Assembly (NCBI GenBank): GCA_019694515.1
Contig: JAIBBU010000009.1
Coordinates: 38,588-102,587 of the forward strand
Reading direction: 5' to 3'
Length of the DNA stretch: 64,000 bases
From: Oligoflexia bacterium
Lineage (GTDB): Bacteria > Bdellovibrionota_C > UBA2361 > JBGSMV01
The notes beneath the pieces are model-generated. The model worked only from the letters and a program-made list of their open reading frames with translations. It searched no databases and was not told where the DNA came from. Positions 42,374 to 51,076 of the stretch are shown here, in pieces. The first letter of the stretch is position 1, and each line of letters begins with the position of its first letter. The position numbers were made by a program, and so were the translations under genes.

Positions 42374-43447
42374 ATGACTCGGATCATCTTGATTCAGAAC
42401 GGGGCGTCAGAAACGGCGGTCGAATATTTGGCGCAGAGCGCGCTTAAAGTTAAGAACTCAACCATCACGGTAATCGCCGACCAGATTCCGGTCGCCAGCG
42501 ATAATCGTATCGAATGGCTGAGCTCCACCAATAGCTCAATCTCTGCCTGCATTCGGAGAGCAGCCAAGGCGGCCAATGAAGATCGTCTGATGTTCATGGA
42601 TGCCCGACTCAGTGTTACCGCAGCAGCCATGGCAGGCATGGCGGCCTATATTAACGCACAGCCGGATGGGACATTCAGCTATGTGCCGCTCTCGGTAGAT
42701 GGAGAGCTGATGGAGCTTGGCGACCTTGGCGAAGATTCGCTAGTTCCGTTCTTAAGCTCCACCCCGGCATTGCCGCTAATGGCGATCGGCATTTCACGCG
42801 ACATGATTTTACGCAGCGCTAACTTGCGGGGAGAGACATTAACCGAAGTGCTGACCGAACTGCTGGTTAAATCAATCCTAGCTTGCGACGAAATTGCTGC
42901 GTATGGCGACGCATTAAAGATCAGTGCAGAAATGGCAGCGACCCTCACCCTGTCGTCTGCTGCTAGTGCCAGAACACTTCGCACTGTCGTAGACAGCTGC
43001 AACATTGAAGAGCTTTTCCCGCAGCACAACTGGTCTCAGCACTCTAAGGAAAGTGCGGCAGCCTGTTATCATACCTTGGCAGCCACTTTCATTAAATTTG
43101 GGGATGCTGAATCAGCTACAGAATGCCTAAAGCTGGGTGATACCTTAGAGGAAAGCCCGCGCTCACTCGCATTACGGGGCCTTATTGCCCGCGAACGGGG
43201 TGAGGTCTTGGGAGCAGTGGCTAACATGATCTCCAGCCTGCAGCAGTATGAACTGCGCAAAAAGAACGAAGAAGGCGAATCTCATTACATTGCGTTTGAG
43301 CCAAGCAATGCCGAACAGGTAGAAAGCGAACTGCGCGCCGGCCTAGCAGCGCTAAATAAGCGCGATAATGAGGGTGCAATGCAGCACTTCATGACCGCCG
43401 TGTTTAAGTTCGACGCCTTCTATAAAGATTGCGGGATCGAGCAATAG
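42374..43447 (+). CDS. TPR-containing protein with glycosyltransferase-like N-terminus, unknown function
   Basis: 357 residues, soluble. The first ~110 residues have a GT2-like sketch (TRIILIQNGASETAVEYLAQ; AAKAANEDRLMFMDARL where true family-2 enzymes have a DxD), without a convincing DxD, so any transferase activity is doubtful. The last ~150 residues look like TPR helices (AAACYHTLAATFIKFGDAES, LALRGLIARERGEVLGAVAN, LRAGLAALNKRDNEGAMQHF). GAGGG precedes ATG 42374 at suitable distance. A strong terminator follows at 43474-43503. No neighbour explains its role. Confidence 0.75.
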   Translation: MTRIILIQNGASETAVEYLAQSALKVKNSTITVIADQIPVASDNRIEWLSSTNSSISACIRRAAKAANEDRLMFMDARLSVTAAAMAGMAAYINAQPDGTFSYVPLSVDGELMELGDLGEDSLVPFLSSTPALPLMAIGISRDMILRSANLRGETLTEVLTELLVKSILACDEIAAYGDALKISAEMAATLTLSSAASARTLRTVVDSCNIEELFPQHNWSQHSKESAAACYHTLAATFIKFGDAESATECLKLGDTLEESPRSLALRGLIARERGEVLGAVANMISSLQQYELRKKNEEGESHYIAFEPSNAEQVESELRAGLAALNKRDNEGAMQHFMTAVFKFDAFYKDCGIEQ

Positions 43448-43473
43448 TTGTTCGACGGTTGCTCTTTCGACTG

Positions 43474-43503
43474 AAATGTCCGGATCTCTCCGGACATTTT
43501 TTT
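43474..43503 (+). terminator. Rho-independent terminator after the 42374 gene
   Basis: Perfect 11-bp stem AAATGTCCGGA (43474-43484) and TCCGGACATTT (43489-43499) with a TCTC loop, followed by a seven-T run (43497-43503) that overlaps the stem end. This is the clearest terminator in the window and ends transcription of the 42374-43447 gene. Confidence 0.93.
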
Positions 43504-43570
43504 AGCTATTGCAGCACACCGATATACCATTTTCCCCGGAGGTCCGACCTGAGGTAGACTGCCGGACGAC

Positions 43571-45727
43571 ATGTTTCCCCGGTCAAACTCAATACTCTGC
43601 ACCAGCGGACTAATACTGATAGCGTTGGTGCTGTGCGGAGGCGATCTACATCTCTGGAATGCGGCCAGCGGCCCGCTCCTGCTGCGCTGGCGTTATGGCC
43701 TCCTATTGGGTGGGTTGCTTTGCGGATACGCCGTGTTCAGAGAGCGTTCTATGCCGGCGCTGGATCCCGCCGTGCTGTCGATAATATTCCCCATACTGCT
43801 CGTGAGTGGGTGGCTGACACGCCCCTACAATTTGTTGCAGGGCCCCTCGATCCGCGGCGAGATTATCATCATCTCTCTGGCCTGTTTCTACATGCTGCGG
43901 CATAAACAGGTTAAGGTTCTAGTTTGGGCCCCCTTACTTACCTCACTCTTACTCGCCGGCTGTTTTTATGTCGAAAGCTCCGGGCGTCCGATTTTTTCAG
44001 ATGACAATGCGACCTTTATTTACCGGCTCGCATTGCTCGATCGGATCTTCCCTCACATCCCCTTCTACGGACCGCTATGGAATGCGGGGATCGATGTGCG
44101 AGATTTTTTTGCGACCGGAGCCCTTAATGTTTTTTTTCTCTTCTATCCGTTGATCCGGTTGTTGGGGGCCGAACACGCCTACGATCTGATCGTGACACTG
44201 CTATTATTCGTCTTACTTCCCGCCTCCGTCTGGACTGCCGCGCGCCTGGAACGGATGGAAAAGCTGGGAGCAGCGATCGCTGCCATCCTAGCTCTGAGTT
44301 CAAGTTTACTGTGGTACCGCTGGGCCCTTAAATACGGAACCTTGGGATTCATTACTACTGCTACCCTGGCCCCGCTTAATATGGCGCTGCTATTGCGGGT
44401 GATCTCTCGTGATACGGTGATCGAGCGTTGGATGGTGATCGTGGGGATGGTCTCAATTAGCCTGATGCTATGCTGGACTCCAGCGGCGCTGCTATTCCTG
44501 CCGTTCGGCTTATTCGGGCTGCTGCGCCTGCGGGCACTGCTTAGGAAGCGGGGCTTTTTGGTGCTGCTAATCGGCTTAATCGCCTTGAATTTGCCGTGGA
44601 TCGCAGTATTTTGGCGGGTCTCTGATGTCTCATCTTTCTTCTCGAGTGGCAAAGCGGCGTATCATAGCTCCGCCACCGGAGCCGAGCTGGTGCAGGCGCG
44701 CAGACATGTTCGGCCCGTTACGCTGAAGGCTACACTCTCTACAATTAAAGACTTCGCTACATCCAGTAATCCGGTACTAGTACTGCTGCTGCTACCGGGA
44801 GTGTTCTACCTGCGCCCGCGCAGCCGTGCCCCGTTCTTAGCGATGATTGCATGGTCCCTGCTCCTGGGGTGCATAGTGGCACAGCTTAAACCGCAGCTTG
44901 AACTTGAGCGCGCCCTCGTGATGATGCTGCTTTGGGGCGCCCTGCCGGCAGCTGCGGCGGTGCTCCAAATTCTGCGCTGGGCAGAATCCGAGCGGGGCTC
45001 TTTGGCTCGAATATCCAGCGCCGCGTTATTATGCGGATTTATGCTTAGCGCACCGCTCAGCTCCGCCGCGGTGCTTAGAAACCGAACTACCGAGCAGTAC
45101 TATTTCGCATCGCCCCTGGTGCATCAGCTAGCCGACGCCATAAATGAATATGGCGGCGCGGGCCGGGTGCTGTTTTCCGGCTTTGTACTGCACGAGCTGA
45201 ACGGCGGACATCTGGCGCCCCTCACCCTCTGGAGCAGCAAGCCGCTGATGGCCTCGAGCCATCTGCATAACATGTGGAAGTATCGCCAGATCTTTCCAGG
45301 TCATTACTTAGAGCTCGGCGATGATGGAATCGAGCAATTCTTGAATCTGTACAACGTCTCCGCGGTGATCGCACATGAAGCCGACTGGAAGAAGCGCTTT
45401 AATGCGCAGCCCGATCGTTATCAATCGGTTTGGCGCGGTGGAAAGTTCGAGTTGTTTCAGCGCCTGAGGCCCGCCCCAGGATATTTTCTGGAGGGTCAGG
45501 GAGCCATTATTTCGCAACAGGACGATCGGGTAAGATTTACCCTGGAATCGTCAGAAGCGGTGCTAAAATTCAATTTTCTGCCCTTCGTCAGGGTAGACGG
45601 CTGCGAAGTTGCCCCAAGAGAGTATCCCGGCGGAATCAAGCTAATTGAGCTGCGTGGATGCCCCGTGAATCGGGAACTGGAGCTTCGATCGATCAATGCC
45701 GCTGAGCGGCTCTGGGGAAGTTACTGA
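43571..45727 (+). CDS. Polytopic membrane protein, possible GT-C-type glycosyltransferase
   Basis: 718 residues with about 12 membrane segments over the first ~510 residues, then a ~200-residue soluble domain. The pattern of a large first extracytoplasmic loop with acidic residues after the early membrane segments (SSGRPIFSDDNATFIYRLAL) and a periplasmic C-terminal domain resembles GT-C fold transferases that use lipid-linked sugars; no defining motif confirms it. It is three bases upstream of the next membrane protein gene and forms an operon with it and with the adenosine-deaminase-like gene. ATG 43571. Confidence 0.7.
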   Translation: MFPRSNSILCTSGLILIALVLCGGDLHLWNAASGPLLLRWRYGLLLGGLLCGYAVFRERSMPALDPAVLSIIFPILLVSGWLTRPYNLLQGPSIRGEIIIISLACFYMLRHKQVKVLVWAPLLTSLLLAGCFYVESSGRPIFSDDNATFIYRLALLDRIFPHIPFYGPLWNAGIDVRDFFATGALNVFFLFYPLIRLLGAEHAYDLIVTLLLFVLLPASVWTAARLERMEKLGAAIAAILALSSSLLWYRWALKYGTLGFITTATLAPLNMALLLRVISRDTVIERWMVIVGMVSISLMLCWTPAALLFLPFGLFGLLRLRALLRKRGFLVLLIGLIALNLPWIAVFWRVSDVSSFFSSGKAAYHSSATGAELVQARRHVRPVTLKATLSTIKDFATSSNPVLVLLLLPGVFYLRPRSRAPFLAMIAWSLLLGCIVAQLKPQLELERALVMMLLWGALPAAAAVLQILRWAESERGSLARISSAALLCGFMLSAPLSSAAVLRNRTTEQYYFASPLVHQLADAINEYGGAGRVLFSGFVLHELNGGHLAPLTLWSSKPLMASSHLHNMWKYRQIFPGHYLELGDDGIEQFLNLYNVSAVIAHEADWKKRFNAQPDRYQSVWRGGKFELFQRLRPAPGYFLEGQGAIISQQDDRVRFTLESSEAVLKFNFLPFVRVDGCEVAPREYPGGIKLIELRGCPVNRELELRSINAAERLWGSY

Positions 45728-45730
45728 ACG

Positions 45731-47479
45731 ATGAGCGTAAGCAAACCGAAGTCTCAATCTCAGGATGCTCTATTATTAATTGCGGCGCTGGCGGCCGCGA
45801 CAGCTTCAATCGCCCTGCTACTATGGTGCGACAGCAATTTCAAGAAACCGCTGCAGCTCCTCAGCCCAGCAGACATCAGCCGCTGGAGCCGGGTGATCTC
45901 GTTGCGTGACAACACTTATTTCTTCTGGCCCACCGCGGATGTCAACGGTTTAGCTCAGCTGATTTTCGGAACGGCCGGATTGATGGTGCTGGGACTCTTA
46001 GCGGGTCGAGGTGCTGCGATCGGGTTCAGCACGGCAGTCACGGTCGTAATGCTTAGTCTTGCGATCCTGGGCATGGATATCCCCCTCGCTTATTGTGGCG
46101 CGAGCTTCCTCTGGATTTGGGCAGGCTTAGAAAACTTCAGGAGGTCTCCCACCCGCCAGAATGGAGCGCTGTTAGTTCTAGTCAGCATTCTGATTCTTCC
46201 TAGCTGCCATCAAGCCGCTCCTTTGGTTTGGATCGCCGGATTGATTTGTGCGCATCGCAGCGAAACTCCCGGCTGGACCACGTCTGAACAACGCTTGACG
46301 CTCCTTACAAGCATCGCTATTTCGTGGCTGACTCTACTCTCCATTCCAACAAGCAAGCTGACTCAGTATCCGCCAGCAGCCCGCTTAGTCCCCGTCTCGG
46401 CGCTGGGCGACGCCGGCGCGCTCTTTGGTCCAGCAGCAGGCTTGGTGACTGCTGATCCAGCAGCGCTGAATCCCACACTCCTGATAACTAGCCTACTCTT
46501 AGCGCTGATTTCACTGGGGCTGTTTACCGCAGCCAGCCGAAACGTCAAACAGTTATCCTTAACCGCTGCAGCCTTATTTGCTGGCACCGCTATCAATGCC
46601 GCCCCCTGGCGCGAGCTTCGGGAGATCGGTCCATATGCGGCGCTTTCAAGAATCGTTCCGTACGCGGCTGGCTTTAATTTGGGGTTGCTGGGGCTGCTGC
46701 TTGGCATCCTAACTTTAGCAGTCGCGCTAATGGATCTTCGTCATGCGCGCTCCATAATTGGGATGTTACTGCTTTGCGCCTTCTTGCTGGCGGGATGCAG
46801 GATCTATTTTAACCAGGAGGCGTTGCTGGTTCCCAAGTTCGCCCACCGTGCCTGGAACGAGATCAAAGATAGACCCTCTGACTCAGCGACACTGGCTCTT
46901 AATTCACCCTCCGCGCTACTGCTTAATCTTTATGGCAGCGGGCCGTATCTGAGCGCGCTTAACTTTGGCGATCATAAAGCCTCCCGGCTCTCCAGCCTGA
47001 AGCCTACTATTCGCGGCTCCCATTCAGAAACGAGCCTGGGCGGACTGACTGATCGAGTGCTCCAGAGCGGCTGGTCAACCGGAAAATCTGGACAGTCCGG
47101 GGACGAATGGTTGTTTGTAGAGCTACAAAAGCGTGTCGCCTGGCATGGCCTCGACCTTAAGCTGTCTAAAGATCGCGCGGCGGAATTCCCCCGAGGTCTA
47201 AGAATTTCCTACGCGGAGGACTGCGCGGCTTCGTGTTTGCATCGGCCTGAGCAGAGCTGCACTGACAAGCGATTCCTGCGCCTATTGGTGGATATTCCAA
47301 GTTGGCAGGGCCCGATCAAGCTGACTCCTGAGGGCTTGCCGTTTTTTGGACCGCAGCCGGAGGTGCGGGTATATTTCCCGACCATCGTTGAACCAGGCTG
47401 CCTTTTAATCGAACAGACCGGAACGGACCCATACAATCCGTGGAGTATCAGTGAAATTAATGTTTTGATTCGTAAATGA
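45731..47479 (+). CDS. Polytopic membrane protein, unknown function
   Basis: 582 residues, roughly ten membrane segments (for example LLLIAALAAATASIALLLW, LMVLGLLAGRGAAIGF, LGLLGLLLGILTLAVALMDL), with a ~200-residue soluble C-terminal domain containing EDCAASCLHRPEQSC, probably disulfide-bonded in the periplasm. Its overall layout parallels the preceding gene (membrane domain plus soluble tail), so they may be partners or distant relatives. It ends in ATGA shared with the next start (47476-47479). Confidence 0.7.
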   Translation: MSVSKPKSQSQDALLLIAALAAATASIALLLWCDSNFKKPLQLLSPADISRWSRVISLRDNTYFFWPTADVNGLAQLIFGTAGLMVLGLLAGRGAAIGFSTAVTVVMLSLAILGMDIPLAYCGASFLWIWAGLENFRRSPTRQNGALLVLVSILILPSCHQAAPLVWIAGLICAHRSETPGWTTSEQRLTLLTSIAISWLTLLSIPTSKLTQYPPAARLVPVSALGDAGALFGPAAGLVTADPAALNPTLLITSLLLALISLGLFTAASRNVKQLSLTAAALFAGTAINAAPWRELREIGPYAALSRIVPYAAGFNLGLLGLLLGILTLAVALMDLRHARSIIGMLLLCAFLLAGCRIYFNQEALLVPKFAHRAWNEIKDRPSDSATLALNSPSALLLNLYGSGPYLSALNFGDHKASRLSSLKPTIRGSHSETSLGGLTDRVLQSGWSTGKSGQSGDEWLFVELQKRVAWHGLDLKLSKDRAAEFPRGLRISYAEDCAASCLHRPEQSCTDKRFLRLLVDIPSWQGPIKLTPEGLPFFGPQPEVRVYFPTIVEPGCLLIEQTGTDPYNPWSISEINVLIRK

Positions 47480-48444
47480 ACTCGCCCCAACGTCTAACCC
47501 AGCGGATTTTAGAGCAAGCTCGAGCCGGTGACATGCGGGCGCTTAAAAGTGTGCCCAAGACCGATCTGCATGCTCACGTGGATCTGTCCTGCCCATTCAA
47601 TACCTACTCAAGAATCGCCCGGGGGCGCATTACGATACCACCCGAGCGCTTTTGCAGCCTCGATCACTTTTTAGAATTCTACCTCCGCAACTATCTCCCC
47701 TACCTGCTGACTCCGCGGCGGTATCTGGAAACAATTCGTGACGCATTCAGCACCATGATCACGGACGGCGTGATCTATACCGAGCCAAGCTTCGATCTTT
47801 TCCTGCTAGGCAGCACCCGCATGGCGCCGCATGAATTTATTAAACTGCTCAGCTTGGAGGTAAAGCGTGTGGCGGCTCGACTCAGGGTTGCCCCGACTTT
47901 GGGACTGGCGCGTAATTTTTCGGATCCTGAGCTCAATTGGCAGGAGCTTGCGGAGGAATATCTTGAGACCGGATTTTTCGAGGCGATCGATATTTATGGG
48001 GCGGAGACTCTCAAGCCACTTTCCGAATTCGACTCCTTCGTGGGAGCCGCCCGGAGACGGGGAATCAAGGTTAAACTGCATAGCGGCGAGACCGGCGCTC
48101 CGGAGCGGATCAGGAGCGAATTACATGAGATTGAACCTGATCAGCTGCAGCATGGGGTGCGTGCAGCTGAATCCCCAGAGCTACTCCAAGAGCTCGCGCA
48201 GCGGGGTTTATTGGTAAACGTTTGCCCGACCAGCAATTACGCGCTGCGTGTAGTTGAGCATTTCACGGATCACCCCGCGGCCCGCATGCTTAAGGCTGGA
48301 GTTAGAGTTACTATCAATTCGGATGATTATGCGGTATTTGGCAGTTCAGTTAGTGAAGAGTACCTGGCACTTTACACCCAGGGCGTAATGAACGTAGATC
48401 AACTTGAGCAGGCCCGGCTAAATGGATTGTCGGCGATGCGCTAA
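47476..48444 (+). CDS. Adenosine deaminase-like amidohydrolase
   Basis: Zinc-dependent purine (or aminofutalosine) deaminase family. Motifs in order: TDLHAHVD (two metal His), VKLHSGETGAPER (His and catalytic Glu), LQHGVRAAE (His), VNVCPTSN, and NSDDYAVFG (metal Asp). At 322 residues it stops shortly after the motif-5 helix (LEQARLNGLSAMR), where relatives continue for another ~20-30 residues (NxxxxSFL region), so the C-terminus seems clipped. ATG overlaps the previous membrane-protein stop by four bases. Substrate assignment between adenosine, adenine and 6-amino-6-deoxyfutalosine is not possible from sequence alone. Confidence 0.85.
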   Translation: MNSPQRLTQRILEQARAGDMRALKSVPKTDLHAHVDLSCPFNTYSRIARGRITIPPERFCSLDHFLEFYLRNYLPYLLTPRRYLETIRDAFSTMITDGVIYTEPSFDLFLLGSTRMAPHEFIKLLSLEVKRVAARLRVAPTLGLARNFSDPELNWQELAEEYLETGFFEAIDIYGAETLKPLSEFDSFVGAARRRGIKVKLHSGETGAPERIRSELHEIEPDQLQHGVRAAESPELLQELAQRGLLVNVCPTSNYALRVVEHFTDHPAARMLKAGVRVTINSDDYAVFGSSVSEEYLALYTQGVMNVDQLEQARLNGLSAMR

Positions 48445-48526
48445 CCGCGAATAGCCTGCAGGTATGGCAAGCGTCTCGAGATCGATCCCGCTAGAATTTA
48501 GATCAAGTATTATGATGGAGCATTGA

Positions 48527-49747
48527 ATGGAAGATCTGGACAAGCGTTCGACCATAATGATCGTCTTCGTGGCGGCTCTCGGTTACTTCGTCGATGTATA
48601 CGATCTAATTTTGTTTAGCGTCCTGCGCATCCCCAGCCTGAAGGACTTGGGCGTTCAGGGTGACGAATTACTAAATTCCGGAGTGTTTCTACTGAACATG
48701 CAGATGGCCGGATTGCTTTCGGGCGGCATCCTCTGGGGCATCTGGGGCGACAAGCGCGGACGGGTTTCCGTGCTCTTCGGCTCGATTCTGCTCTATTCTT
48801 TGGCGAATATCGCGAATGCCACAGTTCAAACGGTTGAGGGGTACGCGATCTGGCGATTTATCGCGGGGGTGGGATTAGCCGGCGAGCTTGGAGCCGGCAT
48901 CACGCTGGTTAGCGAAGTCATGTCGAAAGAGGGCCGCGGCCTGGGAACGACCTTAGTGGCAGCGATTGGGGTGGGCGGCGCGGTCGCAGCGGCCCTGGTT
49001 GGCAACGACTTCTATTGGCGCACCGCTTACTACATCGGGGGCGGACTGGGGTTGTGTTTGTTGGTGCTGCGAGTCTCAGTTTACGAATCCGGAATGTTCA
49101 AAGCGGCATTGGGCGAGGATATCCAGCGCGGCAACTTAGTGATGCTCTTGAGTTCCAAAGAGCGCGCCTTTAAATACCTGTGTTGCTTCCTCGTAGGCGT
49201 TCCAATTTGGTATGTAGTGGGGATCTTGATTACCCTTAGTCCCGAGCTCGGCAAAGCGCTTGAAATGCCGGAGCTTCCTGTAGTTTCGAATGCCGTCCTA
49301 TACAGCTATCTCGGATTGGTGGTTGGCGATCTGGTGAGTGGTTTATTAAGTCAGTTGTTGCGCAGTCGCCGCAAAGTTTTGGCGATCTTTGTTCTTTTAA
49401 CCATGCTTAGCTCGGTGATGTTTGTCGACAATCATGGAGCTTCGCTAAGCCGCTTCTACCTCTTTTGCTTCTTAGTTGGGTTTCCCGCTGGATACTGGGC
49501 CGTATTTGTTACCACGGCTTCGGAACAATTCGGAACAAATCTGCGCGCAACGGTGACCACCACGGCCCCCAATTTTGTCCGAGGCGCCGTGCTGCCGATT
49601 ACTACGCTATTTCAATATCTGCGCAGCGATTTCGGAGTGCTGAATAGCGCTCTGGCGGTCGGGGCGCTGTGCTGCAGCCTAGCGCTGATCTCGGTGCTGG
49701 GGATTCAAGAGTCATTTGGAAAAGATCTGGATTATGTCGAAAAATAA
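48527..49747 (+). CDS. MFS transporter (metabolite:H+ symporter-like)
   Basis: 406 residues, about 12 membrane helices. The early loop 2-3 signature is GIWGDKRGRVSVLFG, and the TM4 motif is RFIAGVGLAGELGAGITLV, as in MHS/sugar-porter-like MFS members. TM1 has DVYDLILFSV, which carries acidic residues common in proton-coupled symporters. Substrate unknown. It overlaps the 5' end of the following methyltransferase gene by 14 bases. Confidence 0.85.
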   Translation: MEDLDKRSTIMIVFVAALGYFVDVYDLILFSVLRIPSLKDLGVQGDELLNSGVFLLNMQMAGLLSGGILWGIWGDKRGRVSVLFGSILLYSLANIANATVQTVEGYAIWRFIAGVGLAGELGAGITLVSEVMSKEGRGLGTTLVAAIGVGGAVAAALVGNDFYWRTAYYIGGGLGLCLLVLRVSVYESGMFKAALGEDIQRGNLVMLLSSKERAFKYLCCFLVGVPIWYVVGILITLSPELGKALEMPELPVVSNAVLYSYLGLVVGDLVSGLLSQLLRSRRKVLAIFVLLTMLSSVMFVDNHGASLSRFYLFCFLVGFPAGYWAVFVTTASEQFGTNLRATVTTTAPNFVRGAVLPITTLFQYLRSDFGVLNSALAVGALCCSLALISVLGIQESFGKDLDYVEK

Positions 49748-50909
49748 TGCTTACCCAGCTTTGCGGCTGAAGTCAGGGCGTGAACACTCCACCCTTAGCC
49801 GACATCCCTGGATCTTTTCCGGTGCGCTTCAGGACATCCCGAATCTACCCGCCGGAACAGTTGTCCAGATAGTTAGTGCGGACGGGTCGGCGATCGGGCT
49901 CGGGCATTTCTATCACGGCAGCATCGCGGTAAAAGTCTTTTCTCTAGAACAGTCGATCGCGGACGAGTCACAATTCTGGAAAGCACGTCTGCAGAACGCA
50001 GTCGAGCTGCGTCGTGAACTGGGACTTTTCGGGCGTACCAATACCTCCGGCTTTCGTCTGGTCAACGCCGAGGGCGATGGCTTTCCAGGCTTGATTGTGG
50101 ATCTATATGGAGCTGCTGCTGTTTTTCAGTTTCAGGCCTGCGGCCTCGAACCTTGGCGCAACGAACTGCTCTCGGTCTTAGATGAGTTGCTGCCTACCCG
50201 TCTCGAAGATGTAATCTATTGCCCCTCCGCGGAGGGCGCGCACCCTGAATTTTTAAGGGGCGGCAAGGAACGGGTGATTTTTCAGGAGTACGGACTTTCA
50301 TTTGAAGCCGACCTTAAGAACGGTCAAAAGACCGGATTTTTTCTCGATCAAAGAGATAATCGAGCATTGCTCGGACGCATTGCAAAGGACCGAACAGTTT
50401 TGAATTGCTTTGCGTATACCGGAGCTTTTTCAGTGTATGCTCTGCAGGGCGGAGCACAAAGGGTTACCTCGGTTGAGATATCCAAGCATTGCGAAGAACT
50501 GATAGGCAAGCAGCTGGAATTGAACCAATTGAGTCCAGATCGGCACGAATTCTTGCGGGCGGATTGCTTGGAATATTTACACAGCATTGCCGAACCGGCC
50601 GATCTGATTGTTCTAGATCCGCCAGCCTTCATTAAACACCGCGGAGCATTCGGCGGCGGTATTAAAGGATATGAGACGATTAACCATCTGGCTCTTAAGC
50701 ACCTCGGCCCGGGCGGTCTGTTGATGACCTTTTCATGCTCGCAGCTGCTTAGTCGCGAGGACTTCTTCAGCATGCTCAAGAAGTCAGCACTGCGAGCTGG
50801 CAAGGATGTACAGCTGCTGTGCGAACTGCATCAAGCCCCCTGCCACCCCGCCGCTTTGGGACACCCAGAAGGCACCTACCTCAAAGGCTGCCTCCTCCGA
50901 GTGCGCTAA
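49734..50909 (+). CDS. rlmI: 23S rRNA m5C methyltransferase, RlmI-like
   Basis: PUA domain (~1-75, RHPWIFSGALQDIP) followed by a class I methyltransferase domain. Motif I is VLNCFAYTGAFSVYALQGGA, motif IV is LIVLDPPAFIKH, and the catalytic Cys lies in FSCSQLLSREDF, the RlmI/RlmK pattern for cytosine C5 methylation (m5C1962 in E. coli). 391 residues from ATG 49734; a TTG six codons earlier (49716) is less likely. It starts inside the MFS gene. Just past its stop is a double RAYT-type palindrome (50927-50971). Confidence 0.88.
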   Translation: MSKNNAYPALRLKSGREHSTLSRHPWIFSGALQDIPNLPAGTVVQIVSADGSAIGLGHFYHGSIAVKVFSLEQSIADESQFWKARLQNAVELRRELGLFGRTNTSGFRLVNAEGDGFPGLIVDLYGAAAVFQFQACGLEPWRNELLSVLDELLPTRLEDVIYCPSAEGAHPEFLRGGKERVIFQEYGLSFEADLKNGQKTGFFLDQRDNRALLGRIAKDRTVLNCFAYTGAFSVYALQGGAQRVTSVEISKHCEELIGKQLELNQLSPDRHEFLRADCLEYLHSIAEPADLIVLDPPAFIKHRGAFGGGIKGYETINHLALKHLGPGGLLMTFSCSQLLSREDFFSMLKKSALRAGKDVQLLCELHQAPCHPAALGHPEGTYLKGCLLRVR

Positions 50910-50926
50910 CCACCTGTATTTGCTAC

Positions 50927-50946
50927 CTACGAAGTCTCTGAGACCT
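50927..50946. repeat. Dispersed REP-like palindrome, first of a tight pair
   Basis: CTACGAAGTCTCTGAGACCT: half-copy of the RAYT-type element directly after the rlmI-like gene, three bases before a second, perfect copy. TATTTGCT precedes it as at the 18642 copy. Confidence 0.75.
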
Positions 50947-50948
50947 AC

Positions 50949-50971
50949 TGCGAAGTCTCTGAGACTTCGCA
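50949..50971. repeat. Dispersed REP-like palindrome, second of a tight pair (11-bp arms)
   Basis: The longest copy: TGCGAAGTCTC-T-GAGACTTCGCA, 11-base arms and a single central T, extended outward by CTAC/GTAG with one bulged base. Together with the copy at 50927 it forms a BIME-like doublet between rlmI and the 51077 gene. Confidence 0.8.
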
Positions 50972-51076
50972 GGTAGAAAAGGCAGAATAACTGTTCAATA
51001 TCAAGGTGATAGGGCCGCCGTCCGACCATCTAAATAAGCAAGGAGCGCGGACTAAAGTACGCTCCTGAGGTTATAT

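Noticed and set aside
42374..42720. True family-2 glycosyltransferase domain
   Set aside because: Overall sketch is similar but no DxD or catalytic acid is visible, so it is described only as glycosyltransferase-like.
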